Assembly: GCF_001632365.1 (NCBI RefSeq)
Contig: NW_024468526.1
Coordinates: 1 to 64,000, forward strand
Reading direction: 5' to 3'
From: Laetiporus sulphureus 93-53
Lineage: Eukaryota > Basidiomycota > Agaricomycetes > Polyporales > Laetiporaceae
Length of the DNA: 64,000 bases
Positions 33,640 to 45,199 of this stretch are shown piece after piece; the first letter of the stretch is position 1, and every line of letters starts with the position of its first letter. The notes beneath the pieces are model-generated. The model saw nothing but the letters and a program-made list of their open reading frames with translations. It did not search any database and was not told the DNA's origin. Made by a program: the position numbers and the translations under genes.

Positions 33640-35230
33640 GATGCCAAATGGTTTATTCACCGTCAAAATGCAGCCACATGCTCCACCTCCTCTGTTCCTC
33701 CTCATCACCCTCAAACACCCAATTCACCCTCTTGATGTCCGCAAAACTCCCACTAAACTGCGGCTCCTCATACGCCACGTGAAAGCTTGTGTGCGTATTG
33801 TACAGAGGCAGCCTCCACTTTAGCTGGCACGAACATGGCATTGTCAGTTTCAATCACGAGCACAATAACGAAGGCACCTCGCATCTGTTTTTTGAGACCG
33901 TGAGAGGTAAAAGGTGCAGTAGAGGTTGTTGTGCCGTGCGTGCTCGAGAGAGCTGTTGAATAGTACATATCTACACCGCCCCGACAGTTAGTCAAAGCCT
34001 GCTTGGAAAATGGAGCTCACACACCGTATCGGAACTTTAAGCTTGTTCACGAGTTCGACGCAATGTCTCCTCATCTCATTGGTGCAGTTCGTGTTATCTA
34101 GTGCATGCTAAGAAATTTCAAAAATTGTGACAGCAGAATTACATGCCAATCACATGGCTTTTGCCATCCTTGACCATTCCTTGTGCAGCCTTGACACACT
34201 TCTCCCTCGTCTGCAATGTGTCTTCATATGTGGACATAGCCCACAGGCTCAGAATGTCTGCTGTAGAATGATAACTTCCAATTGGCGGGTAGCTGATGAA
34301 GACCACTATCTCAGGCTGCTGAGTTGACACGAGGAGAAAAGATGTGGATGCAGGTAAGACTCGCAGGGCTGCCCAGGATGAACAAAATAGAGCAGGGAGT
34401 TAAATGCATGACATATGATCTTTGAGCAGTGTAGACATATGGAATCAGGTGAGCGTATATTGTGCTGGGGGAGCTTAAAAATATCTCTGGGAGGGATAGA
34501 CTGCAGCTGTTAGAACCATGCAGAAGACAGAACCCAGCTATCTCATGTGTTAAGAATGGCAGATTGATGTTCAGTGCCCATTTGCGATCCATTGTGGCAT
34601 GGTCATGGGAATGGCCTGCGGCACCTCCGACGAGAAAGGAATGCTCCTTGTCTGCGAAAGTGGTGGTTCAGCAGCTCAAGACTGACAGTGCACACACAGC
34701 CTGCATACCAATCTGCAAGTTGTCTTCTGTGAAGGTATATTCGAGTTCATACCACATTCCAGGCATTGGCCTGCAGTAATCATCATGGGCTACAGACACT
34801 AGCAGGTGGAATGGAATATCTGGGAGCTATTTTGCATCAAACTGTGTATAATTTAACATGTTTGGTGACACTGTACACACAGCTGCACCGATCGCAGGGA
34901 TCTTCTTCTTCCAGTCTGCCAATGCCATGCTGTGCATGGCCTGATCTGTAATGATGACACTTGAGTACCTAGTCATGGTGTCAGCTATGGTTGTGGCTGG
35001 CAGTGATGCAAGTGAGGGATGTGTGTCTAGATCTGACTAAGTGCATTTACAAACCCTTTCTCATGCACCGCCTTCAGCTTGGTTGGGTTGATAGGTCACC
35101 ACTGTTGGAATATGGGTGGCGCATTGCCATTGCTTTTCTTTGGAAAGCTGGACTGAATGATGCAGCCATTAGTATCAAAGGCAGCGACTTTGGGCTGAGA
35201 CTCGAGAATCCTATTGACTCCATGCAAGGA
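33640..35230 (-). pseudogene. Polynucleotide kinase 3'-phosphatase (PNKP) relic
   Basis: PNKP repairs DNA strand-break ends. Minus-strand blocks, N to C, are PKVAAFDTNGCIIQSSFPKK (about 35195-35140, phosphatase motif I), PTKLKAVHEKGF (about 35080), VIITDQA...ALADWKKKIPAIGAA (34960-34890), CRPMPGMWYELEYTFTEDN (34780-34725), SHDHATMDRKWALNINLPFLTHE (34610-34545), PEIVVFISYPPIGSYHSTADIL (34315-34250, degenerate P-loop), STYEDTLQTREKCVKAAQ (34235-34180), YNTHTSFHVAYEEPQF (about 33800-33755) and VNWVFEGDEEEQRRWSMWL (33732-33670). The phosphatase motif has Asn in place of the second Asp, and the kinase P-loop lacks GKS. Stops and frameshifts separate blocks. Every part of a two-domain PNKP is represented. 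Confidence 0.85.
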
Positions 35231-35699
35231 CATCTGCCTCAGTCCGAGGGCAGGCTTCATCCATCGAAACATGCATTGGTCACTGCTCGTACTATCCCCG
35301 GCCTCTCACAAATGGGAAACACTCCAACATGAAGCATGAACCCACCAGGCAGCACTATGGGCCTGTGCTGGACTTACCCTTGATGACCTTCTTGGAACTG
35401 CCATCTTCAGCATCTTCTAATCGATTTGCAATAGATCCAGGTTCTGCAGGTCAATTGAGCTTCGCATTGTAGGTGGGAGAATCTTGAGCTCACGTCTGAT
35501 GGACTCGGTGAATATAAGACACTTTCAAAGCCACTAGAAACAGGGAGAGGCCGGAAAGTGAAGGGGCCAGTTTAGGAGGATTACAGTAATAGATGGCAGT
35601 GATTGTGTATGAGTATGGCTCACACAACAAGCAACCCTATAAGGATTAGTACGGGTGAAGTTCCAAGTGAAAACACCACCTGCTGGACGTACTTCTGTT

Positions 35700-36090
35700 C
35701 CTGGTTCAGCATCAGGTCCCTGCTGCTCGCAACATGCACCCATTCCCTGCTCGCATCAAATGCAGCCTTCAGCGTGCTCACTCACATGACCGGCCCATTG
35801 GTCATGATGTACATACCATGCAAGCCCCTCCCAGCCTCACTCGTCTGGACCTCCTCTGCCCACTGCATGATCTTCTCGATAGTCTGATAGCAGTGCCATC
35901 TGTAGATTTCCTGCTTCTCCTCAGAGGTGACCTCGTGTGGCTTCTTGGACCTGTCAGGGAGGCTGCCGAAGGCATTGTAACCTGTGTAGCTCGAGTCTCA
36001 ATCAGCGAGGTTCCAGCAGTGTGCTTCAAACTCCCATGGCAGGCATGCAGGACGTGAAGGAAGGGGATGGTGGAGTAATGCTGTATGGTT
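35700..36090 (-). pseudogene. Possible O-fucosyltransferase-like protein, C-terminal relic
   Basis: In a minus-strand frame one reads KPHEVTSEEKQEIYRWHCYQ, TIEKIMQWAEEVQTSEAGRG, LHGMYIMTNGPVM, STLKAAFDASREWVHVASSRDL and LNQEQKYVQQVV (about 35960-35660). This resembles the C-terminal half of a fungal protein family related to GDP-fucose protein O-fucosyltransferases (a TNGP...L...SRDL...E-x-x-Y-V pattern). One TGA sits after TNGPVM. The assignment is from memory of the pattern and is tentative. Confidence 0.4.
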
Positions 36091-38615
36091 GTATGAGTGA
36101 ATGGGAAAGAGGAGGGGAGAAGGGTTTGTGTGAAAGAGGGGAGGATCAGTTCACGATTCTTGTCGACTACGAGCTCTATGAGGGTGGGACATGCATCTGC
36201 AATGACAGTCCGATCAGAGACGTGTATGCAAAAATACTGACAGTTGCGAACAGGAACAAGGGTGGGTACAGTCATTGAGGAGCCAGCTGTGCCCATGCTA
36301 CTGTGCGAAATCCAAAGAGGTGTTAGCGCTATCCCATACAAGGTTGTACTAGCTGAAACAAGGAGGTAACAAAACGGTGATCTTCGTGATCTTGCTTTCT
36401 TATGATTATCATACACAGTATAACATTTGACATTCAATTGTAGGGATGCACACTAATGCACACTATCTATACATGGTACATTGAACGGAAAACAACAGAA
36501 CATAGTCTGTGACCTGCATTGCAGTCTATGCATTAATATACTACTTATCAAAATTTGAAGAAATCGACATACTTTCAATGGCTTCCAAATCATCAGACTG
36601 CCATCCAGTTTTGGTTTGGCAGCCTGTCAGATACCATCATGAGGTTGGGCAGCTGCTCCCAGATAGTCCGATCTTCAGCCTCAATGCAGGAATTGATTCA
36701 AGCAGTGCGCATGCCACACAGCGGTGAATCAGCCTTCTGAAGTCCTGCAGATAGGTGCCAGAGAAATCCTAAGACGTCATGTGTGACCTCATGACTGTCA
36801 GACCAGATGTTGGACCACCTCTGGTCACATTCCATATGGGTGGGGCAAAGAGGGTTGACTCTGGCAGTGAAGATTGTGGTATGGAACTGCGTGAACTGGT
36901 AAATGAGCCGCTCCCATGCCCTATGCAACCGGGCATGGAAATCACTGAACAGACAGCTCCAGCTGTCATCTGCCCCCAAAATGCCATGTTCGATGGTCTC
37001 CAGGTCCAACAAGCATGCCAGGTACATCGCAAAAGGTAGCAGTATGGAGCAATTGATTGTTAACGCCACATCGATGACGTTCAAGCAGTTCTCAATTTTA
37101 TACATCAACCAGTTGCTTGTCAATGTGCTGTTAATATTGAATTTGATGTTTTGATACCCCTGGCACGTCGATGAAAACGCCTCCATAAGGATGACCAAGG
37201 CTCGATCAACGACATCGGGAATTCTGAGCAAGTGTCCCTGTTTAGCCGCTGTGGTGACCTGCGCAAAGGTGAGATCATTGTTCGCTAGTGCAAACCTTTT
37301 TTTTATGATATCAGGACATCAGACAGTGATCACAAAGCACTAACCTCACCGTGTACCAAAGAAAATGTCCATCAATACCATGCCCTCAGACATGTGCAAT
37401 GGCACATGAACCACCGGAAGCCCTTAGCAGACCTCTCCCTCACCATGCCCAATAGCCTCCAAGATGGTGCTGATGGAAGTCTGGAAATAATCTGACCCCT
37501 GGCGCAATGCTCCGATATACGCATGAACGCCAGTGTGGCATCGAAGACTACAATGACATTTCCATCAGAGAAAGAATGGTTTTAATCAACAGCGATCACA
37601 GTATTGTTTAGCATGATAGACAATGGTACAGCAGACATTGGAAGATTTGGGTAGAGGAAACAGGGAGGTTGAGGAAACGGAGGGAGGGGTCGAGAAAACC
37701 TGAAGAGTCGAGAATGGCTGCAGATGGTGGAAGAAGATGCAGATTGAGTGGGAAATTGTGTATCGGCTAATGGAGTGCACATGGCCATGTGTTGGTTTGC
37801 TTCTCGCTTCTCGAACAACTTTCAGAAGATTGTAAATAACAGAAATATCCACAAATTCTGCTCAGTTTGAATTCATCAAGTGGAAGGAAGGAAGTTGCTC
37901 ACCGTCAATTGTTCGAGACATACAAAGTTTTGCAGTCTCTCTAGATCTTCCAGCACACTCTGAAGCTGTGATCTGGGTTCTAAAGTCAGATCCATGCTAG
38001 ACAGCTCATACACTGTGTGCTGGAAGCATTATCTTGTTTCGGTCATTCAATGATATTAGGAGCCAAATACTACCTTCCACCAAAAATCTCACAGTGCGTG
38101 AAAAGTATCACATGAGTGTCGGTGTTCTCAGCTACATGCCAGATGCCCGGAGAGGCACCTGTGTGCTCACAGAGTCTAAATTGCTCGCAGCTATGTGATC
38201 CGCTCTCGTGTCTGCTTTTCACTCTGAACATGATGCCAAGCTCTGAGGAGTGAAGTCATCAAAGCATACAGGACATCTGGCATGCATGAAGAGCTTTGTG
38301 CCACCAGGGAGGGTCACACTGTGTATTTGCTGCAGCAACATTGCCAATCATGAAAGTGTTTGTATTTGTTCATGTTTATAATCCTCGGCAGACACCCAGA
38401 ACTAGATCTACACTCTAAGTAGATCTTTGCCCGCCGAGGATGCAGTGGGGATGGTATATGGCTTGGAGGACAGCGTAGATTTGACAGACTTGTGGTGGAT
38501 TTGCATGCAGCGTGCCGCAATGACCAAGGACCCAAAGGCGATTAAGTTATTGGAGTCGCTGTATCGTGCATACACATGCATATGTTGAAAGGAATGAAAC
38601 GCTGACACTTCCCGG
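36091..38615. other. Unresolved degenerate stretch of 2.5 kb
   Basis: The best candidate is minus 37231-36698 (177 open codons, starting LRIPDVVDRALVILMEAFSS). Its sustained openness suggests former coding, but I cannot name a family. The rest shows only short frames. Confidence 0.35.
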
Positions 38616-39350
38616 ATGCACAAAGCCTCACCGGTCTTCATGCAGCCAAAGACTCCGAATATTAGCACTGACCAAATGATGGTAGCGGTGAGCATCCTTC
38701 ATGTGTATCAACAGAATTTTCATCTGAAGCCTCAATTGCAGGATGGTGCACACCCTCTTGAGTGGAAATGGGTGATTTTCGCCGTGGTGGTCAGTATCAA
38801 CTCATATGCCAAGGATTTATTGCTGAAAGGAGCAGAGAAGGACGTGCTTGCATTCAAAGATTTCCTCCTGCATGATCTCCAGACACCCGCAGACCACATC
38901 AAGCTACTTCGTGATTATATGGCTATGCGCCAGTGCATTATGGACACATTACACATGCACTTCTGTAACAATTCTGACATCTGTCCTGGAGATGCAATCA
39001 TATTCTACTTCATGGGCCACGGGTCCAGCCACGACCTTCGTGGCAAGGGAGCTGTCAAATGCATTATATCCATCGATAATGCACCAATTTGTGAGCATGA
39101 GCTGCACATCTTTCTCAAGGATTTGTCCCACATGAAGGGCAAGAACATTACGCTTATCTTTGACTGCTGCTTTGCTTCTGGATGCACACGGGACGGTTGG
39201 CCCGCCCACTCTGGATCATCAGGATCATATTCGGGATCACAGAGAGCTCAATTTATGAATTCGTTCTTTACCGCTGCAAGTCAAGGCTCATCAGGATCGG
39301 GTTGTGTGCGCTGTTTAGTGGATGATGACTGCATGCTCACGATTGATTGA
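38616..39350 (+). CDS. Caspase-domain (C14, metacaspase-like) protein, possibly still open
   Basis: An uninterrupted frame of 244 codons. From about residue 50 it reads WVIFAVVVSINSYAKDLLLKG, then a long helical stretch, then IIFYFMGHGSSHD with the catalytic His at about 135, ITLIFDCCFASG with the catalytic Cys at about 184-185, and a Ser/Gly-rich tail. The fold order (strand, GHG, then DCC) is that of basidiomycete caspase-like proteins; the usual DCCHSG is DCCFASG here. Residues 1-50 do not fit the family and include a possible GT...AG intron, so the true start is uncertain. The domain is short at the C-terminus, with a TGA at 39350. It is the only relic in the left compartment whose core domain is unbroken. 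Confidence 0.65.
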   Translation: MHKASPVFMQPKTPNISTDQMMVAVSILHVYQQNFHLKPQLQDGAHPLEWKWVIFAVVVSINSYAKDLLLKGAEKDVLAFKDFLLHDLQTPADHIKLLRDYMAMRQCIMDTLHMHFCNNSDICPGDAIIFYFMGHGSSHDLRGKGAVKCIISIDNAPICEHELHIFLKDLSHMKGKNITLIFDCCFASGCTRDGWPAHSGSSGSYSGSQRAQFMNSFFTAASQGSSGSGCVRCLVDDDCMLTID

Positions 39351-41560
39351 AATATCAGGAAATTCAAGGAGGCTATGTCACTGTATGCACAGGAGCACCT
39401 GCTTGACGAGTCAGAAGGATGATGATAGAGGACCAAGCAAGGACCAAGCACCACTTTTTCCATCAGGCACAGCGTGAAATATCTTCAACACATCGGGGAT
39501 GCACAGCAACATGCTGCTAGCATAGCTAACAGTGGCCAATGCTAAAAAGGTGGATTCATGCGTGTGGGCCGGTGAATCCAGCAGCAACAGAATCAGTCTT
39601 ATCACTTCTCATCGGAGTCATCTCCTAATGAGAATCCTCCTGGCATCTTATTGCCATGTCATGTCTCTTGAATCTTTCATTGGCCTCTGCATTTTGCCTC
39701 TCGACCCAGTCTTCAAGTATACCGCCTTTCTTCAACATGCTGTTCCACTGCAGATATATAATATGAGATTCCAAATATATAACTGAATGCAGAGAGCTGA
39801 CCTCATCTCTGGCAATGATACTGCCTTCCTGATGCTCCAATGCCCACCAAGCCAGCCTGTACCATCATAACAGGTTGCTGTCCAACATGTTAGAGAAATT
39901 CAATGTGGGAATGCCAACTAACATCATGAACGCACCCTCTTGTTGTCCACATGCAAGAGGGGAGTGATGAAGCCTGGCCCAGAAGAGTCGTTCAATATGA
40001 GAAATGTTTCAGTGCAGTCGATAATGACCAAATCTGCAGCACATATCACAATCGGTAAGCCATGGTCAGCTCAGAAGAACAGCCAGACACTCACATGGAT
40101 CCTGCCGTCAGAACCACCAGAGTATATGTACTGCTGGCTGGTAGTCTCTGCTGGACTGAAATGGCACCAAATGAGGGTCCATAAGACTTCATGACCTGTG
40201 TATTGCATGACACTGCAATCCTGTAGATGTGATCTGTACTGAGGTTAAGGGTACATCGTGACAGAATTGGCTCTGCAGGTCATGGCATAGGAGGAGGAAA
40301 GGGACTCTGCAGAGGTCGTAGCTCTTGGTGCTTCACTTGGAATGCAGAGACGGGCACAGTCACCAAGGCAAGCTTTAGACCACACTTCTCGATGATGCTA
40401 GAGAGGAGGCCCCAGATGGTCTCAGAAGCAAGGCAATATTGCTCACTATCGTGCCCGAATCTCACAGTGAGCTCGATGGCTGCAAACTTGTCCTTTGGTA
40501 AACTTATCATTTGGCATGTCATCTGATTCCAGGAAGCCAACTACAGTAATTGTCTCCTCTAGGAATGTCTGGGATGCAGAGGATGGGATGGAGAAGATGT
40601 CGATAATGTGAGGAGCCTCAGTTGGAAGCTGAGATTAAGAGAATATATGTGAGTATGAGTGATGTGCATGATCAAGGTATGTCGGGATGAGTGTGGCAAG
40701 CGAAGATGGTGATGGTTTCTCGGAGAGCAAGAAGGATTCCTTGAACAAAGAGGGGATGATACCTAGGAATCACACAATCGGTCAATTGAACTTCAAGCTG
40801 AGCCATGTACAACGTACCTACAGCATCCTCCTCGTCAATGCTCAGCAGCAATGCACTTCCCGGTCCCTGTCTTACAAATGCTTCTAGATTCGATGAGCCT
40901 GCGGAAAGTTCCAAATCATCCACAGACTCATTACAGTCCAGTCCAAAATGGCAATACAATGTGGTGCCCGCTTGTCATGCAGACAATTGTGAGGGTAGAG
41001 ATACAGGTGCATTCAACTACATGCACACTGCTTGAGATACATCAGCCAGGAGCAGACAAATGAATGTCCCTTCAGGATGCAGGTTGGCAGAGACACGGTG
41101 CGCGTCTCCGAGTCACAGATGGTGACCGCTAACTGTCCGGTCCAGACGCAGGCAAGGGATGCATTGTGGTCAGTGTGCATCTGCGTGAGGCTGATGAGGA
41201 AGATGCTGAGGCAGCTTACTGTTATGCATGGTATCAGCATCAAATTGAAGAGGGGAGAGTGATGTTATGTACACCCAAGCCATTGTGATGAACACAGAAG
41301 AAAAAGTTCACGTTCCAGGACTGCGCTGCAGGTTGAACGAGAGGTTCTTGACAACGAATTGCACCAACAAAGCGCAGCTGCTCGAAGAATGCATGGTGCT
41401 TCTCGCAGAATTGCATGAACTTGTCTCTGGGAAGCCTCATGGTCACCCGGTTCAGTCACTTCTGGCACGAGAATGTTATAGTGGCATATAAGGGCTGGGG
41501 ATCTTTCTGGGTCTCTTCTGTGAGGAGCTCATAGTCCAAAAGATGCAGCAATAGTGTTGG
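39351..41560. other. Unresolved degenerate stretch of 2.2 kb with one coding-like minus-strand region
   Basis: Minus-strand frames at 41446-41240 (MRLPRDKFMQFCEKHHAFFE), 40959-40672 (NLEAFVRQGPGSALLLSIDEED) and 40540-40280 (DKFAAIELTVRFGHDSEQ) are open and similar in style. They may be exons of one former gene of about 1.2 kb. I do not recognise it. Confidence 0.3.
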
Positions 41561-41645
41561 CTTGTCTGTAATAGTCCCTCCGGGGTGTGTGATGAGGACA
41601 CAAACCTTGGAGACTATGGACTTGACACAGTGGTGATGAGCGAGG

Positions 41646-42196
41646 TTGAGAGCGCATGGAAGCTGGGCCGCACTGATGCTAGGCAAGGACAACATTGCGC
41701 AGCTAGAGTGTATCTGGGAGATCATCATCCAGAGGCTGCTGCTTGACCCAGAGAACGTGTCCTTGCATGATGTGGCAATTGTGCGGTGGACGGTGTCCCT
41801 TGTGGCGAACCGGGCAGCGAGGCTCAGTGGGACCGCTGTCGCTGCAATTCTCATGCAAATGGGCAATGCGAAGCTCAGAGGGGGAGCACCAGCACTGAAG
41901 GAGAACCTCATCATTGGTGTCGATGGCAGGTAGACTATGTGAAATGAAGTTTTCAGGAGTGAAGGCTGATGGTGATTCGCAGTCTGATTCAACACTACCC
42001 AAATTTCGAGGCTCAGCTGTGCTCTTCTCTCCAGTCCTTGGTGGGTGAGGCAGTGGACAAGTGTGTAGAGATCGACTTGGCAAAAGACAGAAGTGATGCA
42101 GGAGGTAAGTGTTTGTTCTTTTCACCGGTAGCATGTTAATTGAGTGTTCATCGCAGCCACGCTATGTGCTCTGCAAGCCATTAAACAGGGTCTATA
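41646..42196 (+). pseudogene. Hexokinase, C-terminal relic with retained intron
   Basis: Hexokinase phosphorylates glucose. Blocks are ECIWEIIIQRLLLDPENVSLHDVAIVRWTVSLVANRAARLSGTAVAAILMQMGN (41706-41867; the NRAARLS...AAxL motif), LIIGVDGR (about 41910-41933), an interruption, LIQHYPNFEAQLCSSLQSLVG (about 41982-42045), KCVEIDLAKDRSDAGG (42063-42106) and, after a GTAAGT...GCAG intron, ATLCALQAIKQGL ending at a stop near 42196. The N-terminal sugar- and ATP-binding half is absent. A stop after VDGR breaks it, although this gap may be an altered intron. Confidence 0.85.
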
Positions 42197-42599
42197 ACCA
42201 ACTTTTCTCTAGCCAGCATCACAAGGATTGTTCCAATACATACATCTAGTTACCACCAGCACTGTTGAATACGCTATTCCTCAGATTATTGACTCTAGAG
42301 GAACACCCAAGGTGGTTGCCTTATTTCCTGCTGTTGTTTTAGCTGTCTGCCCTAGCTGACCAGTTTGGTGGGCCCTCTCAGTCTCATTAATCTCCTTATT
42401 GTCACGGATTCACCGTTGCTTGATGGTGGCATCACTATATTGGTAGACTGCAGCATGTAGGGCATCCTCCTGGGCTTAGATTTGAGCATCAGATAAGAAT
42501 GCAGACTCACATAAGATGCAATGGGCAGGCTGCTCACCCCTACCAGTGCATCCAGTCTCTAGATCTTGGTAGTAACTGTGCATTGAATTGCATCAAAAA

Positions 42600-45137
42600 A
42601 GTGTGAAATTCAAAAAAAAAGACTCACCTGTCGAGATCGCTAGGCAAGTCATGATGAATCGCAAACTGCACTGGAGCAGAGATGAGAGATCATTACTCCC
42701 AAAAACAGTGACGCATACTGTTTGACTTGTCTGTTCCCATACCGAACATGATCTGAGTAATGCTTTGGCCAGCTGTGTTTTGGTAGGGTACCTCAATGAG
42801 CCCTCATATGGTTGCAATGATTACCTGACATTCGTCCATCTTCCAGCTGTCTAATGTCTCCGCCTTGTCCCTTGAATCCACCTTAGCATGAAAATGTCGT
42901 GCATCGAAGTCATGTTCTTCCTTCAACTTGTACGTGATCTCCTCACACAACTTGCAGCTGTGCGCATAGATGATTCCGGTCTCACCAGCATGGCTCTCCT
43001 TGATAAACTGTGCGATCTCCTGAAGTGCCACCTTCTTCTTCGGCCACGCCTCATAGTTCAGGTTCGGGCATTTCATCGATTGCGAGAACTCGACACAATG
43101 AGAGATTCACAGGAGATGCTTAAAATCATGCTTCACGTGTGTCGTCATGGTCACGGTCAGGGGCCATGATCGGAATGCCCAGAAAACCTTGGCAGAAACC
43201 GTCGAGGAACCGATACTGTGATTAGAGTAACCTAAGCAAATCAGTGAATTCGAGCAGATATGTGTCCTACCACATCACGGAAGTTCCAACCCCATTTGAC
43301 CGCACTGTGGCCCTCATCGAGCACACATCCTTTCAAGTGCTTCTTGTTGTACAGCTGCCTCAGTATCAATGTCAACGCCGAGCTGTGCTTCAGCTTCTCC
43401 AGCATCATGTGTATCAAGTTTGGCCGCTGCTGCTTGATCCGATGGAGCAGCCACCAGTGAACATCCACCTCCTCATGCATCTGCTCTGAGTTGAAAAATG
43501 CGATGTCGACGCCCTTGTCTTGTAGCGCCGCCATCTGGTTCTGCATCAGCATGAGCAGCGGCCCAATGACAATGACCATCGTGCCCTGTGTCCTGTTGTT
43601 CTCGCAAATCACAGGCAGCTGATAGCACAGGCTCTTTTCCCTGAGCCACCCGTGGGCATGAGCATCAGTGAGTCCTGTCTGGAGAGCAGCGTGGTGATCG
43701 CCTCGAGCTAGTTCATGCAGAAGGACTCGAGTCTGAAGACGTTGCACAGATTCTGCATGATCTCAGTGTAGTGAGGTGACTTGAGCAGTGCATCATCCTG
43801 CTTGGCAGGCAGCGATGATGAGGAGGGGATTCCTATCTTGTTGTAGTGTCAGAGGGCCATATGACGACTGGAACACCACTGTATATAATGTCCGAAAGCA
43901 CGCATCAAGGACAAGTCTGAATGATCTGATGGCAAGAAGGGCATCGAGGTCGTATGGGTGAATCCGGTAGCAGGCAAAACGGTTGCATATAGGATTAATT
44001 TGACTGAAGAGGACTCAGTTTACATCTTCATGTGAATTCGCGATTCGAGAGGGAACCTCCTCGCCTTTCTCTTGTCCCTTACGGTGATGCCGCTCGTTAT
44101 TCTTCTGAAGCTGCGACTTCACCTTAACATGCTTCAGAGCCAGTGCATTCTCAGCATCAGATGAGGACTCGAATGATAACTGTTTGTTCGGGCATGGGCG
44201 GTCAGAGGCTTGACAAAGAGGGATTCGTTGGAACAGACGTCGATGACGGGGATGCTGTTGTCTGCAGCTTTTTTCATTCGGAGCGGTGTGGGTTTCTTCT
44301 TGCCAAACTCAGGTGTTGCAAAGGAGCGTAGACCACTGGGTGGTGTGCGAACTGCATACATGATCAGTTTGTGAGCACCTGCATCTGTCATCTCCACACG
44401 CTGTGCCAGCTTGGGCAGGCGACCCTTGCACTTGGGAGCAGTGGCTCCAGTGTTGGCTTGAGAGGCGAGAGCGACAGAGGCCCTGGCCTGCTTGCGAGAA
44501 GCTGGAGTACGTCCGTGTGCGCTGATGCTGATGTTCTCGGTATCCTCGTGCTCACGTTGGTCCATGTCCATATGCTCGTCCTCTGTAGCCTTCACGTTCA
44601 CCTTGCCCTTGCTCTTGCTCACCATCTTTCTTTTGCTCTTCACGCAGTCTGCCCACTGTCAGGCTTGCCTTCACTCACGTCTTCATCAATGCTGAGCTCC
44701 CAGAGATTCACGTTGCGCTTCTGCTTGCACAGGTTTGTGCATGAAAGCTGGTCGTAGATGCCATGGCAATTGAGCCAGATGCACGAGGTGAGCTTGTCAT
44801 CTTGAGAAGTCGAGTCAGTGTGAAAGCGGGCGCGCTTTATGTCAGTTTGCAGCAGGAGACGATCAGGACGCCGTGAAGAAATATGAGAAGATTAAACTAC
44901 ACACTGTATGCTTGCCCTCATACCACCAGCCATCGAGCAGTCCCTGGTCCCTGTCTCCTCGGTGAGTTTACTGCAGCATCCCCACAGCATTTCGTACGTC
45001 GTCCCAGGATCGATCACGAGCCTGCCACTTCTCGTGGTCCTCCCAACGTGCTCAACCTCGACACTCTTGTCGTCATGCGGCATCAGACAACTCCTGTCAT
45101 CGTTTTCGACCTCCACATAGTCCTTGTGGCAGCGCAC
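42600..45137 (-). pseudogene. RecQ-like DNA helicase relic with N-terminal extension
   Basis: RecQ helicases unwind DNA during repair. The minus-strand core reads KSLCYQLPVICENN (Walker A side, about 43645-43600), VIVIGPLLMLMQNQMAALQDKGVDIAFFN (43580-43495), CVLDEGHSAVKWGWNFRD (the DEAH-like box, degenerate, about 43325-43275), TGIIYAHSCKLCEEITYKLKE (about 42985-42920), ARHFHAKVDSRDKAE (42900-42855) and, in broken frames, FGMGTDKS and QFAIHHDLPSDLD (about 42740-42635). Upstream, 44643-44134 is an open 169-codon basic/acidic N-terminal region, and 45137-44892 (HKDYVEVENDDRSCLMPHDD and WGCCSKL) resembles a Cys-rich domain seen in such fungal proteins. Stops occur between blocks. Confidence 0.8.
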
Positions 45138-45199
45138 GCAATGTAGAGGATGCGCGTGTGCTCTTCAGAGCTGACGTCTTAGTCTGGATACAATATGTT

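Noticed and set aside
35802..36437. 211-codon minus-strand frame
   Set aside because: The family-like blocks (TNGP, SRDL) lie in a different minus-strand frame over the same interval; this frame is biased and has no motif.
41456..41995. 179-codon minus-strand frame
   Set aside because: It is the antisense shadow of the hexokinase relic on the plus strand.
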